Assembly: GCF_030272615.1 (NCBI RefSeq)
Contig: NC_081412.1
Location: 480,615,157-480,679,156 of the forward strand
Direction of reading: 5' to 3'
From: Cryptomeria japonica
Lineage: Eukaryota > Streptophyta > Pinopsida > Cupressales > Cupressaceae
Length of the DNA stretch: 64,000 nt
Part shown: one piece after another, positions 54,271-64,000 of the stretch
Layout of the letters: each line of letters begins with the position of its first letter
Numbering within the stretch: the first letter of the stretch is position 1
Position numbers and translations under genes: made by a program
Notes under the pieces: model-generated
The model's input: only the letters and a program-made list of their open reading frames with translations
Databases searched by the model: none
What the model was told of the DNA's origin: nothing

Positions 54271-55411
54271 CTACACAATAGTGTTGAAATAACTATAGTA
54301 ACAGATCAAATCCCTTTATGTATTGTAACAATCTGAATCCTAAGATTGAATCCACAATTTCAAGTAACCATGAAACACCCCCTCTCAAGCATATGTTGAT
54401 CCTAAATCTTTGAAACCATCCACTTCTAAATCTAATGATATATTGAGGTCAAAATACAAGTAAAAGATCAAGGGGTGGAAGAGCATTCCATGACTCATGC
54501 ACTTTGCATTGGAAAGTTACCATTGCCTCCCTGGACTTATAGCAAACCACACATGACAGATCCACATCAGATACCATCACCATGGTTTGTAAACTAGCTA
54601 TTTTTTACAAAATGGGGAGCACTCTATAAGGAAATGGAAGAAGAATTAATGGGTTGGTTGTATAAAGATGAGAACATGGAAAAAGGATAAACTAAGAAAC
54701 CAGATGTTAAGATACCGGTTGAACAATAGGGAAAATGACTAGACATAATGAAAAGTTTTTGATATGATGGTCGCTGTCCTCTCGGTCTACAAAATCAAGG
54801 TATACTTGAACCAATACAACCTAATGGTGGTGTAGAGTTCCTGGCTTAGGCTATGACATGTAGAATGATAAGACATTAAGTACTAAGTGCAACTCAAGTG
54901 AGGCAAGGGAGTCCTCTAGCGCAACATAGGTTGAAGAGGAGGGTACCATCAATGACATTGACAATTTTGTTGACATTTATGAGTATGAAGGGGTATTTAA
55001 CCTTAAACCAGTTCATAACCTTAAGTCTAATATTGATCCTTTACCCCTTGTCCATCCTCAACTCATTGATTGGGATCAACAAGAACCACCAGAATTAGAC
55101 ACCTTTCAAAATGATGAAGCAATTAAAATTCCTGGAGCACGAAGTGATATACCTCTTGGGGACAATAGAGCTAGTTTCTCTATAGAACTTAATAGTGCGA
55201 CTTACTTTAAAGAGGGTGCCAAGCCTTTCAATTAAAAATTATGGAAAATATTAATAGGTCTTTTAGTGAAGACCGCTCTACAACACTATTAGACTCAAAA
55301 ATAAAATAAAAAATAAAGGACGTATCCAAAGGTGAAAACCTCTCTGAGGCACCCAAGGATGGATGGCTTGACACACTTCCCCAACCATCTTATCATTAAA
55401 AATCATCCATA
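54271..55411 (+). pseudogene. Tat subfamily 2 linker with degenerate G-patch-like segment, plus arm
   Basis: Near 54,690-54,840 a broken VEQ-GK-LDIMKSF-YDG...GLQNQGILEPIQPNGG pattern corresponds to the better preserved minus-arm copy at 58,540-58,746. After it, acidic linker fragments (TFQNDEAIKIPGARSDIPLGDNRASFSIELN) match the Tat 1 linker at 19,700-19,800. Many stops. Confidence 0.65.
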
Positions 55412-56361
55412 TTGATTGAGAAAATAGTGGCAGCAAATCTGGGCGCAGAAGAGAAACCAAAAATCATACATCTAGTTGAATCATTAACACATGAAAGAGT
55501 GGCATTTAAACATTTTTTTAAGGAAAGACATGTTAACTTCGTTTGGTCCCATGCAAATATGTTGAGGCTTGATCCTAATTTAGCCATGCATCACTTGTCA
55601 AATCCACTGAGGGCAAAACCCTGTCAAGCAAAAGTTGAGAAAATACCCCTGTAAGTTGTGTTATTGGTAAAGGCAAAATTACAAAAGTTGCTAGATGTGG
55701 GATTCGTACGGACAGTTGACTATGTAGAGTGGATTTCAAATATAGTGCCAATTTCAAAACCTAATGGGAGTGTTCGTGTTTGCACAGATTTTAGGGACTT
55801 AAACAAAGCTTGTCATAAAGATGACATCCCACTTCCAAGTGTTGACATAATAGTGGATTAAACATTAGGACATGCGATGTTGTCCTTCATGGATGGTTTC
55901 TCGGGTTACAATCAAATCAAAATTGCTCCTAAGAATCGATCAAGACAGCATTCACTTGTCCTTGGGGAACTTTCTATTGGAATGCCATGCAAATAAATGT
56001 CAACCCTTTCAGCACTTGTTACATAAGAATGTTCCATTTAGATGGGACGACAAGTGTGAGCAATCTTTTCAAAAGATCAAAGAATACTTGATGTCACCAG
56101 CAATGTTGGTACCTCCTACAGATGATAAGCCCTTACTCCTTTGTATATCAATGACTACAACAGCATTGGAGGCACTTTTAGCACAACATGATTTTGAAGG
56201 AAAAGAATGTGCTATTTATTATATTAATCATTCTCTACTAGGATATGAGCTCAACTACACTCCTACTGAAAGATTGTGTCTTGAAAAAAGCTCATTACAA
56301 ACATTGATCCTCTTAAAGACCTTCTAAATAAAGCAACTCTTATACGATGATTGGCTAAATG
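55412..56361 (+). pseudogene. Tat subfamily 2 RT and start of RNase H, plus arm, with internal deletion
   Basis: Blocks: VNFVWSHANMLRLDPNLAMHHL, KLLDVGFVRTVDYVEWISNIVPISKPNGSVRVCTDFRDLNKAC, SFMDGFSGYNQIKIAP. About 400 bases holding the YVDD motif are missing compared with the minus arm, so RT jumps from the motif A region to HLLHKNVPFRWDDKCEQSFQKIKEYL near 56,020. RNase H starts PLLLCISMTTTALEALLAQHDFEGK and GYELNYTPTERLCLE, and ends in the 63-base spacer (ILSEFYIEYVERKANKI). Confidence 0.82.
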
Positions 56362-56424
56362 GGTTATTATTCTTAGTGAGTTCTACATCGAATATGTGGA
56401 AAGAAAAGCAAACAAAATCATGAC
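56362..56424 (+). other. Spacer at the centre of the foldback
   Basis: 63 bases of plus-arm RNase H sequence between ...ctaaatggg (56,361) and cccatttaccc (56,425), where the strand of the element reverses. Confidence 0.7.
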
Positions 56425-57700
56425 CCATTTACCCAATAGTCTTGTAAGAGTTGCTTTATTCAGAAGGAACTTAAGAGGATCAATCTTTGCAATGAGCTTT
56501 ATCTGATGTGTAAGCATGTAATGTTGCAACTTTTGCAAGGCAAAAACTACCACAAGACAGGCTCTTTCAATAGGAGTGTAGTTGAGCTCATATACTACTA
56601 GAGTATGAATGATACAATCAATAACACGTTATTTTCCTTCAAAATCATGTTGTACCAAAAGTGCCCCCAATGTTGTGGCAGTCATTGATATATAAAGGAT
56701 TAAGAGCTTATCATTTGTAGGAGCTACTAATGTTGGTGGTGACATCAAGTATTTTTTAACTATTGAAAAGCTTGCTCACACTCATCATCCCATCTGAATG
56801 GAACATTCTTATGTAACAAGTGTTAAAAGGGTTGATATTTATCTGCAAGTTATGCTATAAAATAGCGGATATATTGTAGTTTTCCTTTCAATGATCTTAG
56901 CTAACTGATATTCTTTGGTGGAGGCATTTCAAGTATGGCTTCAACTTTGGTTGGGTCATCTTCAATTCCCTTAGTTGACACAATGTATCCAAGGAGCTCC
57001 CTGAAGGTTACCCCAAAGACACATTTCTTTGGATTCAATCACACCTTATATTGCTATAATCATGTGAAGATCTTATCCAATATTTCCAAATGTCCATCTT
57101 TAGTGTAAGATTTCCCAAGAAAATCATCTATATATTCTTCCAAAAATGTATGCATCATGTCATGAAAGATAGTGGTCATTGCACATTGATAGGTAGCACC
57201 AACATTCTTCAATCTGAAGGGCATGACATTCCAACACAAAGTTCCCAAAGGACAAGTGAATGTTGTCTTGATCTGATCCTCGGGAGAAATTTTGATTTGA
57301 TTGTAACGTAAGAAACCATCCATGAGGGATAACATCTCATTCCCTACTGTTAAATTCAATATTTTATCAATATTTGGAAGTGGGAAGTCATCTTTAGGAC
57401 AAGCTTTATTGGTCCCTAAAAACTATGCAAACACAAACACTCCCATCGAGTTTTGAAACTGGCACTACATTTGAAATCCACTCTCCATAGTCAATTGGCC
57501 TTATAAATCCCACATCTAGCAACTTTTACAATTCTACCTTTACCAATAAAGAAACTTGCGGGTACATTTTTCTTAATTTTTGCTTGATAGGTTTTTCCCC
57601 CGGTGCCAAAGATAAGTTATGCATGACTAAATCAAGATCAAGCCCCAACATATCTGCATAGGACCAAGCGAAGTCAACCTGTTTGAAATCCACTCTCCAT
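56425..57700 (-). pseudogene. Tat subfamily 2 RT and RNase H, minus arm
   Basis: On minus: SLMDGFLRYNQIKISPEDQIKTTFTCPLGTLCWNVMPFRLKNVGATYQCAMTTIFHDMMHTF (separate conserved blocks) and EYIDDFLGKSYTKDGHLEILDKIF, where the catalytic YVDD is YIDD. Next come KCVFGVTFRELLGYIVSTKGIE and HLLHKNVPFRWDDECEQAF. RNase H shows YELNYTPIERACLVVVFALQKLQHYM and LLNKATLTRLLGKWVM, where it stops at 56,425. The second RNase H and integrase are absent from both arms. Confidence 0.85.
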
Positions 57701-57893
57701 AGTCAACTGGCCTTATAAATCCCACATCTAGCAACTTTTACAATTCTACCTTTACCAATAACGCAACTTGCGGGTACATTTTTCTTAATTTTTGCTTGAT
57801 AGGTTTTTCCCCCGGTGCCAAAGACAAGTTATGCATGACTAAATCAAGATCAAGCCCCAACATATCTACATAGGACCAAGCAAAGTCAACTTG
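57470..57893 (-). repeat. 212-bp tandem duplication in the RT N-terminal region
   Basis: 57,470-57,681 and 57,682-57,893 are near-identical (about seven differences), each starting tttgaaatccactctcc. It duplicates the segment coding for the DLDLVMHNLSLAPGEKPIKQKL-type region and the start of KLLDVGFIRPIDYGEW. Confidence 0.85.
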
Positions 57894-58540
57894 TCTTTCC
57901 TTGAAAAACTATATAAATGTCACTCTTTCTTCAGGTGTTAATGATTTAGCTAGATGTAAGATTTTTGGTTTCTCTTCTATGCCCAAATTTGTTGCCACTA
58001 TTTTATCAACCAAATGGATGATTCTTCATGATAAGATGGTCGAGGATGTGTTTCAAGCCTTCCATCCTTAGGCGCCTCATAGAGGTTTTCACCTCCAAAT
58101 ACATCCTTTATTTTTACTTTATCTAAGTTTCATAGTGTCATGGAGTGATTTTCATTAAAAGACCTATTAATATTTTTCATAACTTTGCAACTAAAAGGCT
58201 TGGCACCCTCTCCTAAGTAAGTCACATCATAAAGTTCTATAGTGAAACTAGCTCTATGGTCCCCAAGAGACATATCACTTCGTGTTCCAAGAAATTTTAC
58301 GATTGCTTCATCATTTTGAAAGGTTCCTAGTTGTTGTGATTATGGTTGATCCCGATCAATAAGCTAAGGATGGACAAGAGGTAAAGGATCAATATTGGGC
58401 TCAAGGTTATGAATTGGTACTCATAAATATCAATGAAGTCGTCAATGTCATCGATGGTACCCTCCTCTTCAATCTATGTTGCATTAGAGGACTCCCTTGC
58501 CTCACTTGAGTTGCACTTAGTACTTAAGGTCTTATCATTC
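57894..58540 (-). pseudogene. Tat subfamily 2 linker upstream of RT, minus arm
   Basis: Fragments such as VDKIVATNLGIEEKPKILHLA and the acidic FQNDEAIVKFLGTRSDMSLGDHRASFTIELYD correspond to the Tat 1 linker and to 55,080-55,500 on the plus arm. Stops and frameshifts throughout. Confidence 0.65.
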
Positions 58541-58746
58541 TACATGTCATAGCCTAATCCAAGAAGTCTACATCCACCATTAGGTTGTACTGGTTCAAGT
58601 ATACATTGCTTTTGTAGACCGAGAGGACTGTGACCAGCATATCCATACCTTTTCATTATCGCTAGTCCTTTTCCATATTGTTTAATCAGTATTTTAACGT
58701 CTGGTTTTTCAATTTGTCCTCTTTCAATGTTCTCATCTTTATACAA
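58540..58746 (-). pseudogene. G-patch-like domain of Tat subfamily 2, minus arm
   Basis: Reads VKILIKQYGKGLAIMKRYGYAG then HSPLGLQKQCILEPVQPNGG. Same glycine and aromatic spacing as at 20,210-20,425, including the QYGKG lead-in, although the central GLG has become PLG. Position between protease and RT is the same. Confidence 0.65.
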
Positions 58747-59531
58747 CTAGCCTAGGAGATCTTCTTCAATTTCCTCAAAGAGTACTCCCAATTTTGTGAA
58801 AACAATTGGTCTATAGGCCGTAGTGATAGTATTCGATGTGGTTCATGTCATGTGTGGTTTTCCATAAGATCAGGGAGACAATGGAAAATTCCTATGCAAA
58901 GTGCATGACTCATGGAACACTCTCCCACCCCTTGTTCATTTACTTGTATTTTGAGCTCTGTCTCATTAGATTTAGAAGTGAATGCTTTCAAATATTCAAG
59001 ATAAACATATGCTTGAGAAGGGGTGGACCATGGCTACTTGTAATTGTGGATTTAGTCTTATGATTTAGATTGGTACAATACATAAAGGGATTAAGATCTC
59101 CTGGTATAGTTATTTTAGCACCATTGTGCGGGAATTTTATACACTCATGGTGCATAGAGGGAACGGCTTGCGATGCATGTATCCATGGTCTTCCAAGGAG
59201 GATATTGTAAGTTAAAGGGAGATCAAGAACTTGGCAAACCACATCTTTCATGACAGGACCAACCCTACTTTGCAATGTAACTGATCCTTTAGATGAACGT
59301 TCCTCTTCATCATAAGATTTTATGGTAATTTTTCTTTTTTAATCTATTGCATTCTTAGAGAACCCTAATTATTGGATTACTTTCAAAGCACAAATATTGA
59401 GACTTGCTCCATCTATCAAAACTCTCTTGATCTTAATTTTATGTATGAAAGATTCAATATGTACAAGTGCATTGTGAGGTTGTTGCATGGATGAATCATC
59501 AATTTTTGTGATAGTGAGAGCATGAGGGGAG
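58747..59531 (-). pseudogene. Tat subfamily 2 protease C-terminal part, minus arm
   Basis: Blocks: DDSSMQQPHNALVHIESFIHKIKIKRVLIDGASLNICALKVIQ, SSKGSVTLQSRVGPVMKDVVCQVLDLPLTYNILLGRPWIHASQAVPS, then KFPHNGAKITIPGDLNPFMYC (separate conserved blocks). The site LIDGA keeps the Asp. The upstream half continues at 61,367 beyond the solo LTR. Confidence 0.82.
59527..59531. repeat. Target-site duplication (left), solo LTR
   Basis: gggag here and at 61,362-61,366. The homologous uninterrupted site on the plus arm (near 53,310) confirms the insertion. Confidence 0.8.
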
Positions 59532-61361
59532 TGTTGGCATTGTATTGTCATTGATGTCAATCGGTAAACAAGCTTGTCAAATATGTTGTTGTTTGGCATA
59601 ATCGTTGAGTTGTTGTCAACCGGTAAATAGGAACAAAGAGGTGATCAAGCCACTGGCACGGACGATTGGAGAAGATTCAGGTGTTGCAGTTCAGAATATA
59701 TGTTCATAGCATTGGCATGAGTCTATGATTGAAACTGAATCAAGTTTGGTGAACTAGAGACCACGTTTATAATTGACTAATATGTATTAAGTGAAGAAGA
59801 ATGAATATCGGTTTGGTATGTAGGTAGGTGTTGTATCAATCGGTAAGCATGAAAGGGACAAGCAAAACATAGGGCATGGCATCAGATCATATTAAGTAAA
59901 AAGGCATTGTGTCATAACCGTCCAAATGGAGAAGACTATGGCTTGAAGGTTAACCGGTATGGCAAGGTGAACTGGTAGTTAAACACCGGTTGTGTGTTTG
60001 GTCGGTGCCTAATCCTGAACCAACACAATGAATTGAGGTGGATGCCGATGAAAATGACACATAGGATCCAGGTGGCTAATGTGGAGTGGTTGGTGAAGAG
60101 TGCGTCGGTGAGGTAGTTTTCAACTAAGTCTGCATTAAATGTCGACTGCGGAAATCACAGATGAGTTGCAAAGGATTGCGGCTCAAAGTTGTTCAAAGGA
60201 AGAAGATTTGATTCTTTGACATCATGATCGAAGCAGGATAGTTGATCGACTAGTTGATCTGGAGAAAGGCACTATGAGATCACTTATTGTGATTGACAAA
60301 AAGAAGAGCTGGTGTTTGCTAAAAATAGTAAAGGTGTATTGGAAGAATAAATTTGGTGGTGTTGTTTGTTTTTGTTGTAGGTTGTCAATCTTAGAGATGA
60401 GGTCCGATTTGATTTGATACGGATTGGGTTGGTGAAGAAAACCCTACGACGCAAGGTTTGATTTTTTGTTTTGGCAGGAAAGCTTGATTATAAATATGCA
60501 GATTGAACATCTAAGGTGGGGATGCTAGTGGCCGAAGAAGAGAGTGTTTGAGTGAACAGAGACTTGATCTGATTGAGTGTGATCGAAAAGATTGAAGCAA
60601 CTGAGTATTTGAACTAGAACCAGCAGGAGAGATTTAACCGGTAAGAGGGATTCAATCAGTAATAAACAGAGTAACTGATGAACTGTCACAGAGTTAACAG
60701 TCAAGTGAACTGACAGCATTTGAACCAGTAAGAAGGCATCAAAGAGTGAATGAGTGCAGAGTAAGGATCAGAGGAAGTCGGGAAAGGCATGGGTTGACTG
60801 GTAAGGGGTCAAAGAGAGTGAATAGATAATCGGTAGTAAAAGAAGTTGTAAGACAGAGAAGAGTTGAAACCGGCAGAAGAGATTGATTGCAGGAGTTACA
60901 AAATTTCATTTGTAACAAGGAGATTTCATTGTATCTAAATTTATCTCATTGTATTTCACTGAGTGGGTGCTCGATGTAGGGGTTGGTCCTCCTTGAGTTG
61001 GAGCTCAGTGCAAGGGTTGGTGCTCCTTGAGTTGGTGCTCAAAATAGTGTAGGGGTTGGTGCTCCTTTGGGTAAGTGCCCATAAATTGCTAGGGGTTGGT
61101 GCTCCTTGGGTTGGTGCCCTAAACTATTGTAAAATTATTATTCCATTGTGAGGCTAGATTGGAGCAGTAGACTCCAACATCATTTCTCACTGAGGTTTTT
61201 CCCACATTAGGTTTTCCTCGTATATCTGGTGTTGTGTGATGCATTCTTTGTGTGTGATTGAATATTAGTGTTTTCATTACTTTACCGTTTGCACACACAT
61301 AGTTGAAAATTGTTTATAATCGTTGATTCACCCCCCTCTCAGTGATATCTTGTGTTCTAAA
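59532..61361 (+). mobile_element. SIRE-type copia solo LTR in the minus arm
   Basis: Starts TGTTGGCATTG; ends cccccctctcagtg...ttctaaa at 61,361, 1,830 bases, where the terminal CA has become AA. The plus arm lacks it, so it inserted into the minus arm only. About 60,975-61,133 holds four or five units of a 35-45 bp repeat (aggggttggtgctcctt). No coding region. Confidence 0.85.
60975..61133. repeat. 35-45 bp tandem repeats within the solo LTR
   Basis: Units share ggggttggtgctccttgag and gttggtgctc. A related reverse-strand array occurs in the other solo LTR at about 40,095-40,255. Confidence 0.7.
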
Positions 61362-61850
61362 GGGAGGCTATATGTCTCACCATAGCTTGGAATTGATCTA
61401 CATGCAAGTCAATAGGTAGAGTAGCATTAGCAAGTTCTTTATTAAGGATAGCTTTATGCTTAGGAAATAAGCATAGAAGCTCAAGTATAGAGATTTGTGT
61501 GGGAGTCTTCCCTAAATGTTCTATAAGGTTATATTGCAAAGTTGCAATAGCGGGTTTATAATTAGTACCTTGAAGGGTAACTATGCCTCTCGTGTGGTGA
61601 CATTGCATTCAGATTCTTTGCCTTTTATAATGAAAGTATATACATGATTATCTACCTCACTAATGTAATTTATGACAATCATATTGAGCATGGGTATAAT
61701 TTACACCATCACCAGATTTAATGGCTTTTCCTTTATCATTTTCATGCTTAGGGAAGGGATTTTTTAGCATCTCATGGTTAGAGTTACTAGAATGGGTGTG
61801 TCCATCGATTGTAATTTTCCCCTCATCAATAAGGTCTTGTATCACATTTC
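61362..61850 (-). pseudogene. Tat subfamily 2 protease N-terminal part and linker, minus arm
   Basis: Blocks: RGIVTLQGTNYKPAIATLQYNLIEHLGKTPTQISILELL (conserved pieces), KHKAILNKELANATLPIDLHVDQFQAMV at the insertion edge; upstream MIQDLIDEGKITIDGHTHSSNSNHEMLKNPFPK. Frames shift near 61,610-61,660. Confidence 0.8.
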
Positions 61851-63236
61851 AGAGTCGATTGCAACTATTAGTTTTGTGTCCCTTGTGTCTATGATACTCA
61901 CAAAAGTGATCGTCATTCCATCATGGGGGTTTGACTTGTGGATTATACTCTCTTATTTTTGGTAGTGTCGTAAGATCCACTTTCAATAAGTTCTTTCAAC
62001 ATTGATTCAAGTAATTATCTTATCGTTCAAGAAAGGTCTTTTGTTTTTCTTTCCCCTTGTTTGAAGATGAACATTTAAGGTTATAAATGAGTGGTGAGGT
62101 TTTAGCAATTTCTACATCAACAACTACATCATTAACCACATTCTTGTTTTTATCCCAAAAGGGTGTCCATTTGTTTAAATTTGAGCTTGTCTTGTGATCT
62201 CTATCATTATTTATTTTGATAGTGCCACCGTCAATAAGGGTTTGTTCAATTCTATATCCCATTTCTATTACTTCGTCAAAGGATTCTAAACATTTAAGGC
62301 AAAGTTCTTTCCAATTTCCTTGTTCAAATTTTGACTAAAGAGATAAACTAGTTGTTTGTCAAGAATGTTGTATGTTGCTCTTTTGGTCAAGTCTCTTCAT
62401 CTTTGTAAAAATGAGACAAATTATTCTTCTTGTTTTTTTTTTGGTGTTAAAGAGGTTGGTCATGTTCACAGTTATAGGCATAATGTGAAATAAATTTGTC
62501 AGTCAATTCCTGAAAAGAATTGATAGTTGGGGGTAATCATGAAAACCATTCCATGGCTCCTCCTTCAAGACTACGAGGGAATTATCTCATAAGGTATGTT
62601 TCATCAATGGCAAATTCCAAAGTAATGGTGCAAAATTCTCTCAAGTGATCTTTAGGATCCCTTTTTCCCCTATATTTATCAACTTTTGGCATATCCCAAT
62701 GACTAGGAAAATTTGGCATTGGAAAACTTGGATTGAAAGGATAGGGACATATATCCTCAATAGAAAACTTGTGACATGAGGTCGTATTGTTGTTCAGAGT
62801 GTCCAACTCTTGTATTAATGTTCTAATTTCATCCAAAATAGGATCAGTTGTAGGTGTTGGCTTTGGTGTCTTTGTAGAACGTTTGTAACCTGGTTGTAAG
62901 TAAAAAGGTCTATGATCTTTTACTTTGTCATCATTATTTGTCTTAGTATTATTAGACACACTAGATTCAGGAGCTTTATCATTTACTGTGAGTAATGATA
63001 TGTCAAAATCAGAAGATATTTTGATTCCTTCATCAGCAAGGACTTTGAAATAATGTTGTGGATTACATTTGATAATTTGTTTAATTAATGTAGTGAATCT
63101 ATGATCATGAAGTGCTTCCTCTACATGTTCCTAGGTAACTTCTTCATCATCAGCTTCTTTTTTTATTCCTTATCCCTAACATAAATGTGTTCATCATCAA
63201 CGTTTCTCTCCCAAGGCTTTTCTCCTTGTTCCATTT
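61851..63236 (-). pseudogene. Tat subfamily 2 Gag, minus arm
   Basis: N-terminal fragment MEQGEKPWERNVDDEHIYVRD starts near 63,236. Then KDHRPFYLQPGYKRSTKTPKPTPTTDPILDEIRTLIQELDTL, HKFSIEDICPYPFNPSFPMPNFPSHWDMPKVDKYRGKRDPKDHLREF and ETYLMR (conserved pieces). C-terminal pieces GYRIEQTLIDGGTIKIN and PPWWNDDHFCEYHRHKGHKTNS near 61,900. Stops interrupt several places. Confidence 0.83.
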
Positions 63237-64000
63237 CTCTTCTTTATTGTTCTCTTGTCTTAACGGGCATATGTGATTGTTTTGATATTTGACCTAGGAG
63301 TAGTGATATGACAATGTATGAGACTCAAGATTAGGATGCAATGCAAATTTTAGAATGTGGAAACAATTATATGATATGATATGATATGGTTGTGACTCTA
63401 AAAGAGGTTTAGAGACAAAAAATTAGTTTGATATAATAAAAATAAATCTGCAATAGTCTCAAGGCAACTCTAGGTATGAAAAATAATTGTGTATGCAAGG
63501 CTTTACTTGTGCTATGATAGATAGACACAGGGACAAATGATCAAGAGAGGATATGCTAAAGTAGGAGATGATAAAATCCAAGCAATTTACCCTACTCAAA
63601 CATGTTGGTGTGTTTCCTAACTCGAGGATGATGAACCTCGAGGGACAAAGGGGATCAATAATTGATGTCTAATTCAATACCTAAGGAGAGTAACATAAGT
63701 GCAAGCTAAGGTTTTGTTTAAGCAATGATGAATATGCAAGGACTGAATGGAATGATCTAAATATGCAAGGATTCAAGATTGAAACCTAAAAGATCAAAAC
63801 TAAAGAATGATGCCTGAAGAGACTTGGAATAACTATGTTTTGAGTTCTTTGTTTCAAAGGCCCGGGTTTAGTGTTTAGTGATAGTTTTGCTTATTTTTGT
63901 AATTTTGATCAAGTTTTGCTTTGGTGCAAGTTGTAGTGCCTCTCCTCGACCTGTCTTTTGTGTCATTCAAATAGACCTATCTAGGTTTCTATTTGATGAT
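63237..64000 (-). other. Tat subfamily 2 leader, continuing past the window
   Basis: No gene recognised. The layout, with a run of short AT-rich stretches and phrases such as cctcgagggacaaagg, resembles the leader of Tat 1 at 24,600-25,000. A short atatg microsatellite lies at about 63,371-63,391. The 5' LTR should lie beyond 64,000. Confidence 0.55.

Noticed and set aside
63371-63391. Microsatellite of atatg units
   Set aside because: Only a few units, no wider structure, and common in AT-rich plant DNA.

Overview
This window looks like intergenic DNA from a large-genome seed plant, most likely a gymnosperm. That is an inference from two things: the dense nesting of Ty3/gypsy (Tat-type and chromovirus-like), Ty1/copia (including SIRE-type) and LINE elements, and a degenerate reading frame at 704-1425 that resembles a repeat-associated protein I recall from conifers. 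I see no host single-copy gene, tRNA, rRNA or CRISPR array. Apart from one 1150-codon frame, every coding region is broken by stops or frameshifts.

Left part (1-36,600). A 5'-truncated LINE (about 1,550-3,110, minus) abuts a degenerate plus-strand gag-protease element (3,110 to about 35,810). Into that element went a chromovirus-like gypsy element (4,428-32,730, minus; 5-bp target duplication atttc). Into the chromovirus integrase went a Tat-type gypsy element with two RNase H domains (right edge 28,007, minus). It is arranged as LTR, internal, LTR, truncated second internal, and a deletion at 4,946/4,947 removed its far end together with part of the chromovirus. Into the middle Tat LTR went a Ty1/copia element (7,340-14,038, minus; target duplication gcaag). 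LTR divergence counted by eye falls from outside to inside (about 15%, 6%, 1.8%), matching the nesting order.

Middle part (36,600-50,876). A plus-strand SIRE-type copia element (primer site at 38,590, gag, protease, integrase) carries three later changes: a reverse-orientation solo LTR (39,841-41,813), a 144-bp inverted copy of its own integrase-proximal sequence (41,849-41,992), and a relatively young non-autonomous LTR element (42,272-50,125, minus; target duplication ctaac). The last encodes only an intact 1150-residue Gag-protease-like protein with a long novel C-terminus. It shares its primer-binding sequence with the Tat element, so a Tat-like partner may supply reverse transcriptase and integrase.

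Right part (50,877-64,000). A remnant of a second Tat subfamily is arranged as a giant foldback: a plus-strand gag-to-RNase H arm (about 51,715-56,361), a 63-bp spacer, and a minus-strand arm (56,425 to about 62,950, leader continuing past the window). The plus arm has a duplicated protease segment; the minus arm has a 212-bp duplication in the RT region and a 1.83-kb SIRE-type solo LTR.

Main points for a second look: the non-autonomous Gag-protease family and its RNA hairpins, the foldback, the tandem Tat array, the near-exclusive C-to-T origin of stops in the copia element, and a G-patch-like domain between protease and RT in the Tat elements.
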